Positions 47,766 to 58,761 of a stretch of 64,000 nucleotides of DNA are shown here, one piece after another. Source of the stretch: Anastatus disparis. Lineage: Eukaryota; Arthropoda; Insecta; Hymenoptera; Eupelmidae. The translations under genes were made by a program, and so were the position numbers. The stretch is from contig JAFFSR010000362.1 of the NCBI GenBank assembly GCA_017163975.1, positions 2,312,501 to 2,376,500 on the forward strand, in the 5' to 3' direction. The notes under the pieces are model-generated. The model worked only from the letters and a program-made list of their open reading frames with translations. It did not search any database and was not told where the DNA came from. Within the stretch, counting starts at the first letter, position 1; each line of letters starts with the position of its first letter.

Positions 47766-48465
47766 AAGGAATTATTAATTAAATAAAACTTTAATTACGA
47801 ATTAAAAAAGGATTTGTGAATTAAAATTTATTTAAGGCTGAAAATGATTTAAATATTTGCAACCCTGTTCAAAACTTATTTATTTCATTCAAACAAATAA
47901 TTTAGTTTAATTCAATATATATTTATGCAAAATCATTTTGTTCTATTTGATTTCAGAAAAAACCGTTTATTTGATTTTAATAATGATTCTGTATTATCCA
48001 ACTAAATGTTGGTGATTGCAAATACATGCAAATTTGAATAAACGTGTTTTTAATTGAAAACTAATTTATTTCATTCAAACAAATAATTTAGTTTAATTCA
48101 ATAAAAATTTATTCAAATTCATTTTGTTCTATCAAACAAATGAAACATCTGATTTCAAATAAACCGTTTATTTAATTTAAATAATGATTTTGTTTTATCC
48201 AACTAAATTTTGGTTATTTCAAATATATGCTAATTCAAATTAACGTGTTTTTAATTTAAAATTAATTTATTTCATTCAAATAAATAATTTACTTTAATTC
48301 AATATATATTTATTCAAAATCATTTTGTTCTATCAAACAAATTGAATATTTTATTTCAAATAAATCGTTTATTTGATTTAAATAATGATTCTGTTTTATC
48401 CAACTAAATGTTTGTTATTTCAAATAAAAGCTAATTCAAATAAACGTGTTTTAAATTCAAAACTA

Positions 48466-48729
48466 CACAGTGAAAAAAAATTTGTCTATTTAACACACAT
48501 AAGTGTTAGAGATGAAATACAAATTTTTTCGTGTTAAAATTAATAAGTACACACATGTTTGTAAAATTTACAAACTCCGTTTGTTAATTCTACGAAAATT
48601 GTTGTGTTAATTTTAAAAATACACATACATTTTTAAATTACGAAATTTCTTGTATTGATTTTACAAACATGTTTGTAAAATATTTGTACAAAATAAAATT
48701 TCACGAATTACACAAAATTTTTTACAGTG
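48466..48729. mobile_element. TA-flanked MITE inside the 200-bp satellite
   Basis: Ends CACAGTGAAAAAAAATTTG and mirrored CACTGTAAAAAATTTTG are flanked by TA at 48464-48465 and 48730-48731. Removing the insert restores the satellite monomer. It is 264 bp and non-coding, with internal ACACA/TGTGT palindromes; probably Tc1/mariner-derived. Confidence 0.8.
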
Positions 48730-48974
48730 TAATTTATTACATTCAAACAAATAATTTAGTTTAATTAAATATATATTTATTTAAATTTATTTTGTTCTAT
48801 TGAAAAAATGAAATATCTTATTTCAGATAAACTGTTTGTTTGATTTAAACAATGATTCAGTTTTATCCGCATAAATGTTGGTTATTTCAAATAAATGCTA
48901 ATTCAAATAAACGTGTTTTTAATTGAAAACTAATTTATTTCATTCAAACAGATAATTTAGTTTAATTCAATATA

Positions 48975-50274
48975 TGGGACGTTTCACGTCAACTCACCTA
49001 ACAAAAAAATAGAATTCGTCGAAAATCTGTGAAAATGTTCTATTTGATACCCAAAATATACAAAAAAAATTTTAGAGGTCCAGGTCAAAGGGGTCAGGAT
49101 TTAAACGTGATGGAATTCTTCGAATTTTCCAAATTTTTTGCTAAATAAATATTTTAAAGAATTCTTTCCTCAAAAAATATCAATTTTTTGCTAAAACTTA
49201 ATAGAATACTTTTTCTTGGAAATTAGATGTATAATTCACCTGAATTTTTTCAAATTATAATATACTGATTTTTATGCTTACTTGATCGATTTAAACATAC
49301 TATTTAGTATATCTAAAAATCGAGCAGGTTAAATTGGCTTTTTATAGTCTTATTTTTTTTGCTTTTTTATGAGGAAAAAATATACGAAGCCTCTAGTTGG
49401 GCAGCCTTCTCAAAGTTACTTAATTGTGCAAAAAGTCTGAATAATCGTTATTTTGGATCAATGATGAGATTCGTGATTTTTTTTTCTGAAAAAGTATTGA
49501 TTTTTGGAACAAATGTATGGAAATGTTCTTTATTGGAAAATGTATGCAAAATGTATGTAAATTTTTGTAAACCATTATTTGCTAAACATCACAAATTATA
49601 AATGAAATTTCGAAATTTGAAAATTTATTTTCTGTTAAATTTTTAGTATATATGGCTCATAATGTCTTAAATTACAATTAGTAAAAATATGTTCATATTC
49701 TACACATGATTTCCATTAAAAAACATTTTAATACGTGTATCCCAAAAATCAATACTTTTTCAGAAAAAAAATCACGAATCTCATCATTTATCCAAAATAA
49801 CGATTTTTTCAGACATATTTGCACAATTAAGTAACTTTGAGAAGGCTGCCCAACTAGAGGCTTCGCATATTTTTCCTCATAAAAAAGCAAAAAAAATAAG
49901 ACTATAAAAAGCCAATTTAACCAGCTCGATTTTTAGATATACTGAATAGTATGTTTAAATCGATCAAGTAAGCATAAAAATCAGTATATTATAATTTGCA
50001 AAAATTCAGGTGAATTCTACATCTAATTTCCAAGAAAAAGTATTCTATCAAGTTTTAACAAAAAATTGATCGTTTTTGAGGAAAAAATTCATTTAAATAT
50101 TTATTTAGCAAAAAATTTGGAAAATTTGAAAAATTCCATCACGTTTAAATCCTGACCTCTTTGACCTGGACCTCTAAAATTTTTTTTGTATATTTTGGGT
50201 ATCAAACAGAACATTTTCACTGATTTTCGACGAATTCTATTTTTTTGTTAGGTGAGTTGACGTGAAACGTCCCA
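48975..50274. mobile_element. 1.3-kb foldback element with TGGGACGTTTCACGTCAACT ends
   Basis: The ends TGGGACGTTTCACGTCAACT begin arms of about 580 bp that are inverted copies (48975-49560 and 49690-50274). TA flanks both sides and the surrounding satellite monomer is restored if the element is removed. No transposase is encoded; the two short frames beginning MLFYEEK in opposite arms are the same arm sequence. Ends of this type also occur as tandem motifs at 22.2-23.1 and 37.6-37.8 kb. Confidence 0.85.
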
Positions 50275-51244
50275 TATATTTATTCAAAATCATTTTGTTC
50301 TATCAAACAAATAAGATACTTGATTTCAAATAAACCGTTTATTTGATTTCAATAAAACCGTTTATTTGATTTAAATAATGATTCTGTATAATATAACTAA
50401 ATGTTGGTGATTTAAAATACATGCAAATTTAAATAAACGTGTTTTTAATTTAAAACTAATTTATTTCATTCAAACAAATAATTTAGTTTAATTCAATATA
50501 TATTTATTCAAATTCATTTTGTTCTATCAAACAAATGAAATATCTGATTTCAAATAAACCGTTTATTTGATTTAAATAATGATTCTGTTTTATCCAACTA
50601 AATGTTTGTTATTTCAAATAATTACTAATTCAAATAAACGTGTTTTAAATTCAAAACTAATTTATTTCATTTAAACAAATAATTTAGTTTAATTAAATAT
50701 ATATTCATTTAAATTTATTTTGTTCTAGCATACAAATGAAATATTCGATTTCAAATAAACCGTTTATTTGATTTGAATAATGATTCTGTATTATCCAACT
50801 AAATGTTGGTGATTTCAAATACATGCAAATTTAAATAAACGTGTTTTTAATTTAAAACTAATTTATTTCATTCAAACAAATAATTTAGTTTAATTCAATA
50901 TATATTTATTCAAATTCATTTTGTTCTATCAAACAAATGAAATATCTGATTACAAATAAACCGTTTATTTGATGTAAATAATGATTCTGTTTTATCCAAC
51001 TAAATGTTTGTTATTTCAAATAAATTCTAATTCAAATAAACGTGTTTTAAATTCAAAACTAATTTATTTCATTCAAATAAATAATTTATCTTAATTCAAT
51101 ATATATTTATTCAAAATCATTTTGTTCTAGCACACAAATAAAATATTCGATTTCAAATAAACCGTTTATTTGATTTAAATAATGATTCTGTATTATCCAA
51201 CTAAATGTTGGTGATTTCAAATACATGCAAATTTAAATAAACGT

Positions 51245-51974
51245 TGTAATAGACCCTATAGGATCTTTATTATTTATTTGAATTTCGCGCTTGTATTTAT
51301 ACGCCATTGCGTGGCGCTCGCGTCTATTGCGCCATTTGACGACGAAGAGCAAGAAGGAAACGACGCCATTGAGCGTCAGACGCTGTGGGGACGTACCACG
51401 AGAGGGAGGTCAACGCTGACTCCGATCTCTCTTAATTAGACTGCGACACCAGGAGGTCAATGCTGACTCCTGCATAGTTTCTTTTAAACGATTTTTGTTA
51501 GAAAATCTCAAGACCACTCCTCGGATCTCGTTGACAGGTGATACACCATTGGCGTTCCCGGGATCGAGTAGCGGCATCAATTATACGAGGTAAAGTGAGA
51601 CTTCGCACGAGAGAACATTTCACATATAAAATTCACCCCACAGGATTATATATCCTTCAATGCAAAACGTATTTGCCTGATTAACGAGTAATGATAATTA
51701 TCTCTAAAATAAAAGTAATTAGACGCATGTGACACGTTCGCATAATCATATAATAAAAGATAACGCTTCATAGATATTTTTAAATTGTTAGGCTGCGCAC
51801 GACAGGCTCGCTAACGAACATTATGTTATATTATGTATTTTGACTAGTTTTTCCACCTATATAAATAAAACCATCATTTCCATTTAATTGATTGATATCA
51901 TTTATTATTATCAGTGAATATTTACTAGAATTAAATAATCTAAAATATATATATAAACAAAGTAAATTCACTAT
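51245..51974 (+). mobile_element. LTR-like insertion X (solo LTR?), copy 1
   Basis: A 730-bp GC-richer insert beginning TGTAATAGACCCTATAGG sits inside a 200-bp monomer, flanked by AACGT on both sides (51240-51244, 51975-51979); the empty monomer reads AAACGTGTTT. Size, 5-bp duplication, TG start, a TATAAATAAA-like box near 51859 and no coding frame suggest a solo LTR. The right end (CACTAT) is not a canonical CA, so the family is uncertain. Confidence 0.6.
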
Positions 51975-52582
51975 AACGTGTTTTTAATTCAAAACCAATG
52001 AATTTCATTCAAACAAATAATTTAGTTCAATTCAATATATATTTATTCAAATTCATTTTTTTCTATCAAACAAATAAAATATCTCATTTCAAATAAACCG
52101 TTTATTCAATTTAAATAATGATTCTGTTTTATCCAACTGAATTTTAGTTATTTCAAATAAATGCTAATTCAAATAAACGTGTTTTTAATTAAAAACTAAT
52201 TTATTTCATTCAAACAAATAATTTAGTTTAATTCAATATATATTTATTCAAATTCATTTTGTTCTATCAAACAAATGAAGTATTTGATTTCAAATAAACC
52301 GTTTATTTCATTTAAATAATGATTCTGTTTTATCCAACTAAATGTTTGTTATTTCAAATAAATTCTAATTCAAATAAACGTGTTTTAAATTCAAAACTAA
52401 TTTATTTCATTCAAATAAATAATTTATCTTAATTCAATATATATTTATTCAAAATCATTTTGTTCTAGCATACAAATGAAATATTCGATTTTAAATAAAC
52501 CGTTTATTTGATTTAAATAATGATTCTGTATTATCCAACTAAATGTTGGTGATTTCAAATACATGCAAATTTAAATAAACGT

Positions 52583-52955
52583 TGTAATAGACCCTATAGG
52601 ATCTTTATTATTTATTTGAATTTCGCGCTTATATTTATACGCCATTGCGTGGCGCTCGCGTATATTGCGCCATTTGACGACGAAGAGCAAGAAGGAAACG
52701 ACGCCATTGAGCGTCAGACGCTGTGGAGACGTCCCACGAGACGGAGGTCAACGCTGACTCCGATCTCTCTTAATTAGACTGCGACACCAGGAGGTCAACG
52801 CTGACTTCTGCATAGTTTCTTTTAAACGATTTTTGTTAGAAAATCTCAAGACAACTCCTCGGATCTCGTTGACGGGTGATACACCATCGGCGTTCCCGAG
52901 ATCGAGTAGCGGCATCAATTATACGAGGTAAAGTGAGACACAGGATTATATCCTT
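52583..52955 (+). mobile_element. LTR-like insertion X, copy 2, truncated by Gypsy-1
   Basis: Begins at exactly the same monomer position as copy 1 and matches it closely to GTAAAGTGAGAC. It lacks about 38 bases found in copy 1, and after GGATTATATCCTT is interrupted by the Gypsy-1 LTR. The rest of X should lie beyond the right end of the window. Confidence 0.8.
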
Positions 52956-54924
52956 TGTAATGGGGGAATTTTGTTCCCTATCCCCCAGTTACTATTATTT
53001 TAAACTCTACAGTATCACCTCTGAATAACTATTAATTAAGTTCTTATTTTTTTCTTAAATTTTACTCTGAATATATTAGCAATCAACTCTCTCGGGTGGA
53101 TTCTGATCGGGTCTTCGTAGGGAACAATGACGAAACCACCGATGTAAACCAGCACAAATTATTTATATATATTTTATAACAAAACAATGTTAATAAACAC
53201 TTAAATTACACTGTTAAGTAAAATACAAAAGAAGTAATTTTCACTCTATATTTATTAAAGTAAATTTAACATACTTTTACCCGACAATTTATCGAAAATT
53301 GTGTAAGTGTAAAAGAAAAGTAGTGTGATTAAACTCTGACTCGACTTAATAATTTCTCAGATTAATGATAATTAAATAAAATCCAATTAAACTCGTTAAA
53401 TTAATTTACTTTTAATAATGGCAGCTACAACCGACGAGCAAAACGGCGACGCGCACTGACTCTAAATTATTAAATGATTTGATATTTAAGATGGAGGACT
53501 CACCTTAATGTACAAAGCGTTACTCTCCAAGAAAATAAAACAAAACTCCAATGATTTAACTCCAACTCCCAAAATCTCCTTTCTTCGTGTAAATAAATTT
53601 CTCAGCTCTCTCAAAAATATCCAAAAATGGCAAAAATAGTAAGGCAGCAAAATGGCAAAATGGCAGTGTAAAAACTCTATTGAATAAATCCTAATAAAAT
53701 GGAGTCAAGACTCAAGAAAATGGCTCAACGAGCAGTAACAGGAAAACCAACAAGTGCAACCAGCAAGATCCAATAGAGAAGTGTGTCGATGGCGCGTCTT
53801 CTCTCGAGCTCCTTCCTCTTCATCCCTTCTTTTATCAATTACGTCATAAATAGGATAATGGTTGATTGGTTATTAATCCTTTTCGTAATTCTTATTTGTT
53901 AATTACAAAGGATGTTAACTCTTAACCAATCAACATCTTTCCTTTTGGCGGCTTCTTTTATGTTAGCGCCCTCTATTTCTTGCGTGCTCTATTTAAATTT
54001 CTATTTGGAAGACTCCCTATACTTAGTTTTAATAATTATACCTATTATTGTAACGTTATCTCTCTCCAACGCTCGATTCTTTATCTTCTATTATCTCTCT
54101 CGCTCGAATTCACGTATCTTCATATAACATACTGATATAGATTAATATTTTTACAATTGCCCATGTATATACTCCCTCTACTACCGTTTCTACCTTTACT
54201 CAGGTATATACGAGCCTGCTGCCGTTATTTGTACAATTACCCATGTATATACGAGCCTGCTATACAAGCTATAGCAGGCTCCCCTTTTTCGCTGATCCTT
54301 TAACTTTTCATGCGCATGACTCGATTTCTGCCGCGAGTCGGTCATTTACCGACACTCCCCCTTTACTCTCGAGCACGTGTTACAAATGTTCCGCGTCGTT
54401 TCCCGGTTTTGCTCGTCATCGCGTACCGCGAGTGTATTGTGCGCATGTCCTTATACACCGGGTGTGTGTGTGTGTGTCAGTGTACAGGTGACAGTGCTGC
54501 GACGTGCACGTCGTCATCGAGAACATAAGATGGCGACGCACAAGAACACTGTCACAGATTATTTTCTTTTCTAAACATGTGTTCTTTTCGTTGATCTGTT
54601 ATGTGCACTAGTGTTAAGAGGTTACAGCCATCACCGTAGCTTCAACTCCTAGTGCACAACAAGAAAACTGATGGTGACTGGGGTTTTTCCTTCACCACGT
54701 GTTCGGATGTGAGGTTAGGTTCCTCTTTCTCTCTTTCTCTCTCTAGCGGTAAGTCTTCTGCTCGTCGCTATGCTTCTTGTTTACCTCGAAACAAACAAGA
54801 GTAAACTGATTAATTTCTTTTAATTATATTAATTAATAAACTATTCAGTCAGTGCATTTCGGCTAATTTTCCTCTTTTATTCTTTTTAATAAATATTTTA
54901 TTGTGATGCAATAAATGCATCACA
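52956..54924 (-). repeat. Gypsy-1 3' LTR (about 2 kb)
   Basis: On the minus strand it starts TGTGATGCATTTATTGCATC right after the polypurine tract and ends CCCCCATTACA, so it has TG…CA ends. The first 23 bases are themselves a palindrome. The left border is fixed because insertion X is interrupted at this point. It is unusually long for an insect Gypsy LTR. Internal repeats include CCCATGTATATACGAGCCTG twice near 54170-54260. Several short plus-strand frames inside have no domains. Confidence 0.7.
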
Positions 54925-54937
54925 AATTCCCCCCTCC
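54925..54937 (-). other. Gypsy-1 polypurine tract
   Basis: GGAGGGGGGAATT on the minus strand directly precedes the LTR start TGTGATG, the expected plus-strand primer position. Confidence 0.75.
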
Positions 54938-55410
54938 ATGATCGGAACACTTTACAAGTGGGTCGTCCATCTTATTGAAACACGAAAATAATTTAAGACT
55001 CTACTCTATTAACTTAGGCTATTTGCCTTTCTTTTTTTTTTTTAATAAAAAAAAACTCAAAAGAAAGAAAAATCACGTCGCCGAATTGCACTCACATAAC
55101 CATTAATATTTCTTATATACTATTTATAATAAACCTAACCTCAATAACTACTACTACTCTTTATCATCTCATTCTTATCTCGCTCTATTCATTCTCTCAT
55201 ATACACACAGTTAAATGTTTAAATGGGTAATAAATAAGGATTTAAGGAATACCAACACAAAAAAAAATTATTAAAAGAAAATTTTAAGCAACTCACTGGA
55301 TATCTATGAAATCTCTTGACTCGATGTATTGTCTCTCGATGCTACTCTCCTCTCGAACTCTCTCTCTCTCCTCTCGAACTTTCTCTTCTCTCGATTGGTT
55401 AACGACCCAA
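54938..55410 (-). other. Gypsy-1 3' untranslated region
   Basis: No coding frame between the ORF3 stop and the polypurine tract. It is pyrimidine-rich on the plus strand with many CTCTCGA words (55315-55395). Confidence 0.55.
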
Positions 55411-56896
55411 TTAATGGCGTCGCTCTGGGGAGCGCTCCTGCGACGAACTAGGATTGGCCATTCGCAGCAGGGCTTCCTGAAGATCTCGGGGAAGGGTCCG
55501 AATCCTTTCCGCCAACCTAACGACCTTACTCAGCCGATTCATTTCCCGGTCATCGTCACGAGAAGCAGATCGACGGGCTCGTTCGTGACGATCAAGACTT
55601 GGCTGACGAGTGCGGGGTGGAGTGCGGGGTCGGCGACTCGAACTCCTTGGCCTTCGATCTCGCGCTGTGCCTCTCCCATTTCTATCTCTTTCTCTCTCTC
55701 TCTCTTTGGGGTATCGTTGTAGGGGTTTCCCTTGGTGGTGGTCGGGAATTCCCTCGCTGCCTTGACGGTGATCTTCTTCCACGATTCTTACTCCGCATAT
55801 ATTCCGCATGCGCTTCACTACAACGTGGACAGCTGGTCAGATCCTCGTACCTTCTACCACAGTTGTAGCAGAAGGCATCCACAAAATCACGAGGACAATC
55901 AAACCTGGAATGTCCCAGCTGCCAGCAGTTGTAGCAAGCATACGGTGGCGGGTCCAGATGAGGCTCAGTAGGGATTGGCTTCAAATCCCCAAAGAGAGCT
56001 CCCTTGGTCTTCACTGGAAGCGGTGGTCGACTCCTACTCTGGCTCCTGGCTCGATTCTCTCTCTCTCGATGTTGCACTGGTCCTGGTGGAGGCGAAGGTG
56101 ATGCTCTTCTAGGTGGGCCTTGAGCGGAGTAATAATCGTCCAGTTGAAGTTGACGTCGAGAGTTGTTACTCCGCTCTCGGCTGCGTCGAGGTGGACTGAC
56201 GCGCGTTCCTAACGGAGAAAAAGTGACCATCTCTTCAGGCTCGGGTTCATACTCATCTTCGCCTCTATCCCAGGCCAGGGAATCCACTACACCAGCACTT
56301 TCCACTGGGAGATAACGAGGATCCTGCTGGAGTAGTATATCCTCCAATTCCTTCTCCGCTTCTCTACTTTCTCTCTCTTCCAGGCTCTCTATGATGGCTG
56401 AGACCGTGTCCAAAGCCACTATTTCTGCCTCCTCCTTTCTTTTCTTCTTCTCTTCTTCCTTCTCTTCTTCTCCCGGTCTCGACTGAGGGTTAGTAATGGT
56501 AATAAGAAGAGTGGACTCCTCCTCATTACCCCCTTCAAGCTCTTTTAACGTAGCTTGGCCCGTTTTAAGAAGCCACTGATCGGCTGCTTCTCTCATCTCC
56601 TTTTCCTTTTCTTCTTTCTCCTGCTCTCGAAACCTTTCAAATCTCACTCTCTCTCTCTCTTCTTCTTCCACAGCGAGACGCAACTCGTACTCGAGCTGGT
56701 CTGCCCAACTATTAGGGTTAATTGCAGGGGAAGGAAATTGATCTCGCCTTCGTGTCCTCTCTTCCAATTCAACCTCATCAGCCCACGTGAGTACACGATG
56801 AGCCGGGGGATGGAATTCCGGCTCAGCCCGATGGCCTGGGCTTGGTGCACCACGTGATCCCATGGATGGCGACTTCCTACCTGCACGTCTTGACAT
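55411..56896 (-). CDS. Gypsy-1 ORF3: RS-rich, coiled-coil, zinc-knuckle protein
   Basis: The ATG at 56896 opens a 404-codon frame to 55682. A second frame (55818-55411) continues the same composition, and the two probably were one gene of about 495 codons split by slippage in the (GA)n run at 55682-55705. Order: basic N-terminus (MSRRAGRKSP), acidic/basic coiled coil (residues about 50-200), RS-rich segment, then a knuckle CYNCWQLGHSRFDC and a CYNCGRRYEDLTSCPRC module (about residues 320-365), then a long Arg/Ser tail. There is no signal peptide or membrane segment, so it is not Env. The cysteine module resembles the element's own Gag nucleocapsid. It likely binds nucleic acid; expression by splicing is suggested by the intron just upstream. 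Confidence 0.75.
55682..55705 (-). repeat. (GA)n tract causing the ORF3 frame break
   Basis: A GA run on the coding strand encodes RERERER in either frame. The upstream frame stops just after it and the downstream frame starts before it, so repeat-length slippage explains the break. Confidence 0.7.
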
Positions 56897-56980
56897 CTGT
56901 TAACATAAGTAAAATAAAAGGAAAATTTTACTAGGGAACTCGGTCTCGACATACTTTACTACCGACTGAACAACACTTAC
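56897..56980 (-). other. putative 84-bp intron / splice acceptor before ORF3
   Basis: On the minus strand a consensus donor GTAAGT (after CCATATG) and an acceptor TTATGTTAACAG preceded by a T-rich tract border 84 bases lying between the pol stop and the ORF3 ATG; the ATG is the first codon after the AG. Retroviral env messages use acceptors in this position. An upstream leader donor could also use this acceptor. Confidence 0.6.
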
Positions 56981-57084
56981 CATATGGTTATCTCGAGACA
57001 CGAACCAACACCAAGACAACACAGCTCTCGAATTACACTTAAAATAACATGCTCTCGAAAGAGAAATTTATAAAATAAGGGTTT

Positions 57085-58761
57085 TTACTGATCTCGATTT
57101 GTTCGCGGGGGTAAAAATCGTTTTAACTCGGATACGTGTACCTTCGCATTTCTACGACTACCTTCCATCTCTAAAACATATACTACAGGTGATTTTACCT
57201 CAATAATACGAAATGGACCTTCATATTTTGGAGCTAACTTCGCAGAGAAACCTTGTGCTCCTTTTGATAACACCTGCGTTTTCCTCAACACTTGATCCCC
57301 TACATTAAACCTTACATCTTTTTTATTCTGGTCATATCTCTTAGCTTGTTTATTTTGTGATTCATCTATATGCCTAGCTACCAAGTCTCTCAAAGCATCT
57401 AATCTTTTTAATCTATCCTTCCAGACTTCTGGATCTAATTTAAGCTTAGGTCCTCTGATCTCGATTTCTCTTCGTAAACTCTTCACGGGTGCAGGATTAC
57501 GACCATAATTTAAGAATGCTGGTGATACTTTTGTTGAAGCTTGGGTAGCTGTATTAACAGCATGTCTGAACTCATGTAGATGTTTGTCCCAGTCTCGATG
57601 GTCTGACCCAACAAAAATAGAAATCATAGTTTTCAACGTTCTATTTGTTCTCTCGACTGGGTTGGCCTGGGGGTGATATGGTGGAGTAGTTACATGTTTT
57701 ACACCATATTCATCTAACGTACTCTTTAACCACTTATTGTCAAACTCTTTACCATTATCAGTAAGTAAATAATCAGGAGCTTCCCATCTGAATAAAATCA
57801 GCTCTTCAAATGCTCTCGAGACCCCTTTACCATCTGCAGTTCTCAATGGTTTTAGCTCTATCCAGCGAGTGAACAAATCTTGAAACACTAGTACATATTT
57901 ATACTGGTTCTTACTCTTAGGAAACTCCATGCAGTCAGCTGCTACTACAGCCCATGGTCTCTCGACAATTCTCTTTCCCATTAAACCTTGAGCACCTGTT
58001 TGCATCACTTTATATCTCTGACACTCTGAACACTGCTGGATATATGAATTTATGTCATACCACGCTCCTGGCCAATAATATTCTCTAATCACCCGATCAT
58101 AAGTTTTTTCTATACCAAAATGTCCTGATGAGGCTTCTCTATGGGCATCACTTATTACTCTCTCTCGATACTCTGTTGGTACCACTAATCTCCAGCCTTC
58201 TTCTCGAAAAGTCACTGGATCTAGTAACCTATCTCTTTTAAAGTAATACAATAAATCATCTTCCAATTTCCAATTTGGAAACTTTCTAGGAAAATGTTTT
58301 ACTTCCTCTACTCTCGATAGATACCATGGATCTTCAATAGTGGTAAAACCAGCCACCTCTTCATTTTCTAACTCGAAACCTCTCGATAAAGCATCTGGGA
58401 CATGATTAAGAGCACCTTTTCGGTGTATAATCTCGAAGTCCCATTGCTGTAACTCTAAAACCCAACGAGCAAGCCTACCAGTTGGATCTTTAAGATTTCT
58501 GAGCCACTTGAGAGCGCTATGGTCGGTGTATACTGTGAAGTGATATCCATCTAAATAAGGTCTCAACTTCTTTATTGCCCATAATAATGCAAGACCCTCT
58601 TTCTCAGTTACGGTATAATTTTTCTCTGCTTTACTCAAGACTCGACTGATGTACACTATAGGGTGATCTCCATCTTCACTTTCTTGTGTTAGCACAGCTC
58701 CTATGGCATAATCGCTAGCATCGCAATGTACCGAAAATGGCTTACTAAAATCTGGTCTGGC
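57085..58761 (-). CDS. Gypsy-1 pol, C-terminal part: RNase H and integrase
   Basis: This frame is shifted by +1 relative to the RT part at about 58762 (a net loss of about five bases between QAP and ARPDF). RNase H shows HCDASDYAIGAVLTQ, TEKEGLALLWAIKK and YTDHSALKWL. Integrase has the HHCC finger (HREASSGHFG and CSECQRYK), the core DDE residues in VVAADCMEFP, LTDNGKEF and NPVERTNRTLK, and a C-terminal module EGPFRIIEVKSPVVYVL. All catalytic residues are present. The frame ends with a stop at 57085, 105 bases before the putative intron. It would remove the RNA primer and insert the DNA copy. Confidence 0.92.
   Translation of the reverse strand, partial: ARPDFSKPFSVHCDASDYAIGAVLTQESEDGDHPIVYISRVLSKAEKNYTVTEKEGLALLWAIKKLRPYLDGYHFTVYTDHSALKWLRNLKDPTGRLARWVLELQQWDFEIIHRKGALNHVPDALSRGFELENEEVAGFTTIEDPWYLSRVEEVKHFPRKFPNWKLEDDLLYYFKRDRLLDPVTFREEGWRLVVPTEYRERVISDAHREASSGHFGIEKTYDRVIREYYWPGAWYDINSYIQQCSECQRYKVMQTGAQGLMGKRIVERPWAVVAADCMEFPKSKNQYKYVLVFQDLFTRWIELKPLRTADGKGVSRAFEELILFRWEAPDYLLTDNGKEFDNKWLKSTLDEYGVKHVTTPPYHPQANPVERTNRTLKTMISIFVGSDHRDWDKHLHEFRHAVNTATQASTKVSPAFLNYGRNPAPVKSLRREIEIRGPKLKLDPEVWKDRLKRLDALRDLVARHIDESQNKQAKRYDQNKKDVRFNVGDQVLRKTQVLSKGAQGFSAKLAPKYEGPFRIIEVKSPVVYVLEMEGSRRNAKVHVSELKRFLPPRTNRDQ

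Larger units (their letters stand above)
47868..52582. repeat. 200-bp satellite array, interrupted by insertions
   Basis: The monomer carries TTATCCAACTAAATGTTGGT, ATTCAAATAAACGTGTTTTT, TTTATTTCATTCAAACAAAT and CAAATAAACCGTTTATTTGA. The AACGTG landmark recurs near 48038, 48243, 48443, 48909, 50437, 50637, 50838, 51037, 51240, 51976, 52176, 52377 and 52578, i.e. every 200-205 bp outside insertions. Insertions are the TA MITE 48466-48729, the foldback 48975-50274 and the LTR-like element at 51245. Confidence 0.92.

Noticed and set aside
47450..52582. CRISPR-like array
   Set aside because: Repeats are contiguous 82-bp and 200-bp satellites without unique spacers, in a eukaryotic TE-rich sequence.
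54243..54574. Overlapping Cys/Ser/Arg-rich frames
   Set aside because: They lie inside the Gypsy-1 LTR, include a (GT)n run, occur in all three frames and have no domain.
55306..56896. Host SR-type splicing factor for the Gypsy-1 ORF3
   Set aside because: Its position between pol and the polypurine tract, the acceptor at its ATG and the Gag-like zinc module favour an element-encoded protein, although capture of a host segment is not excluded.
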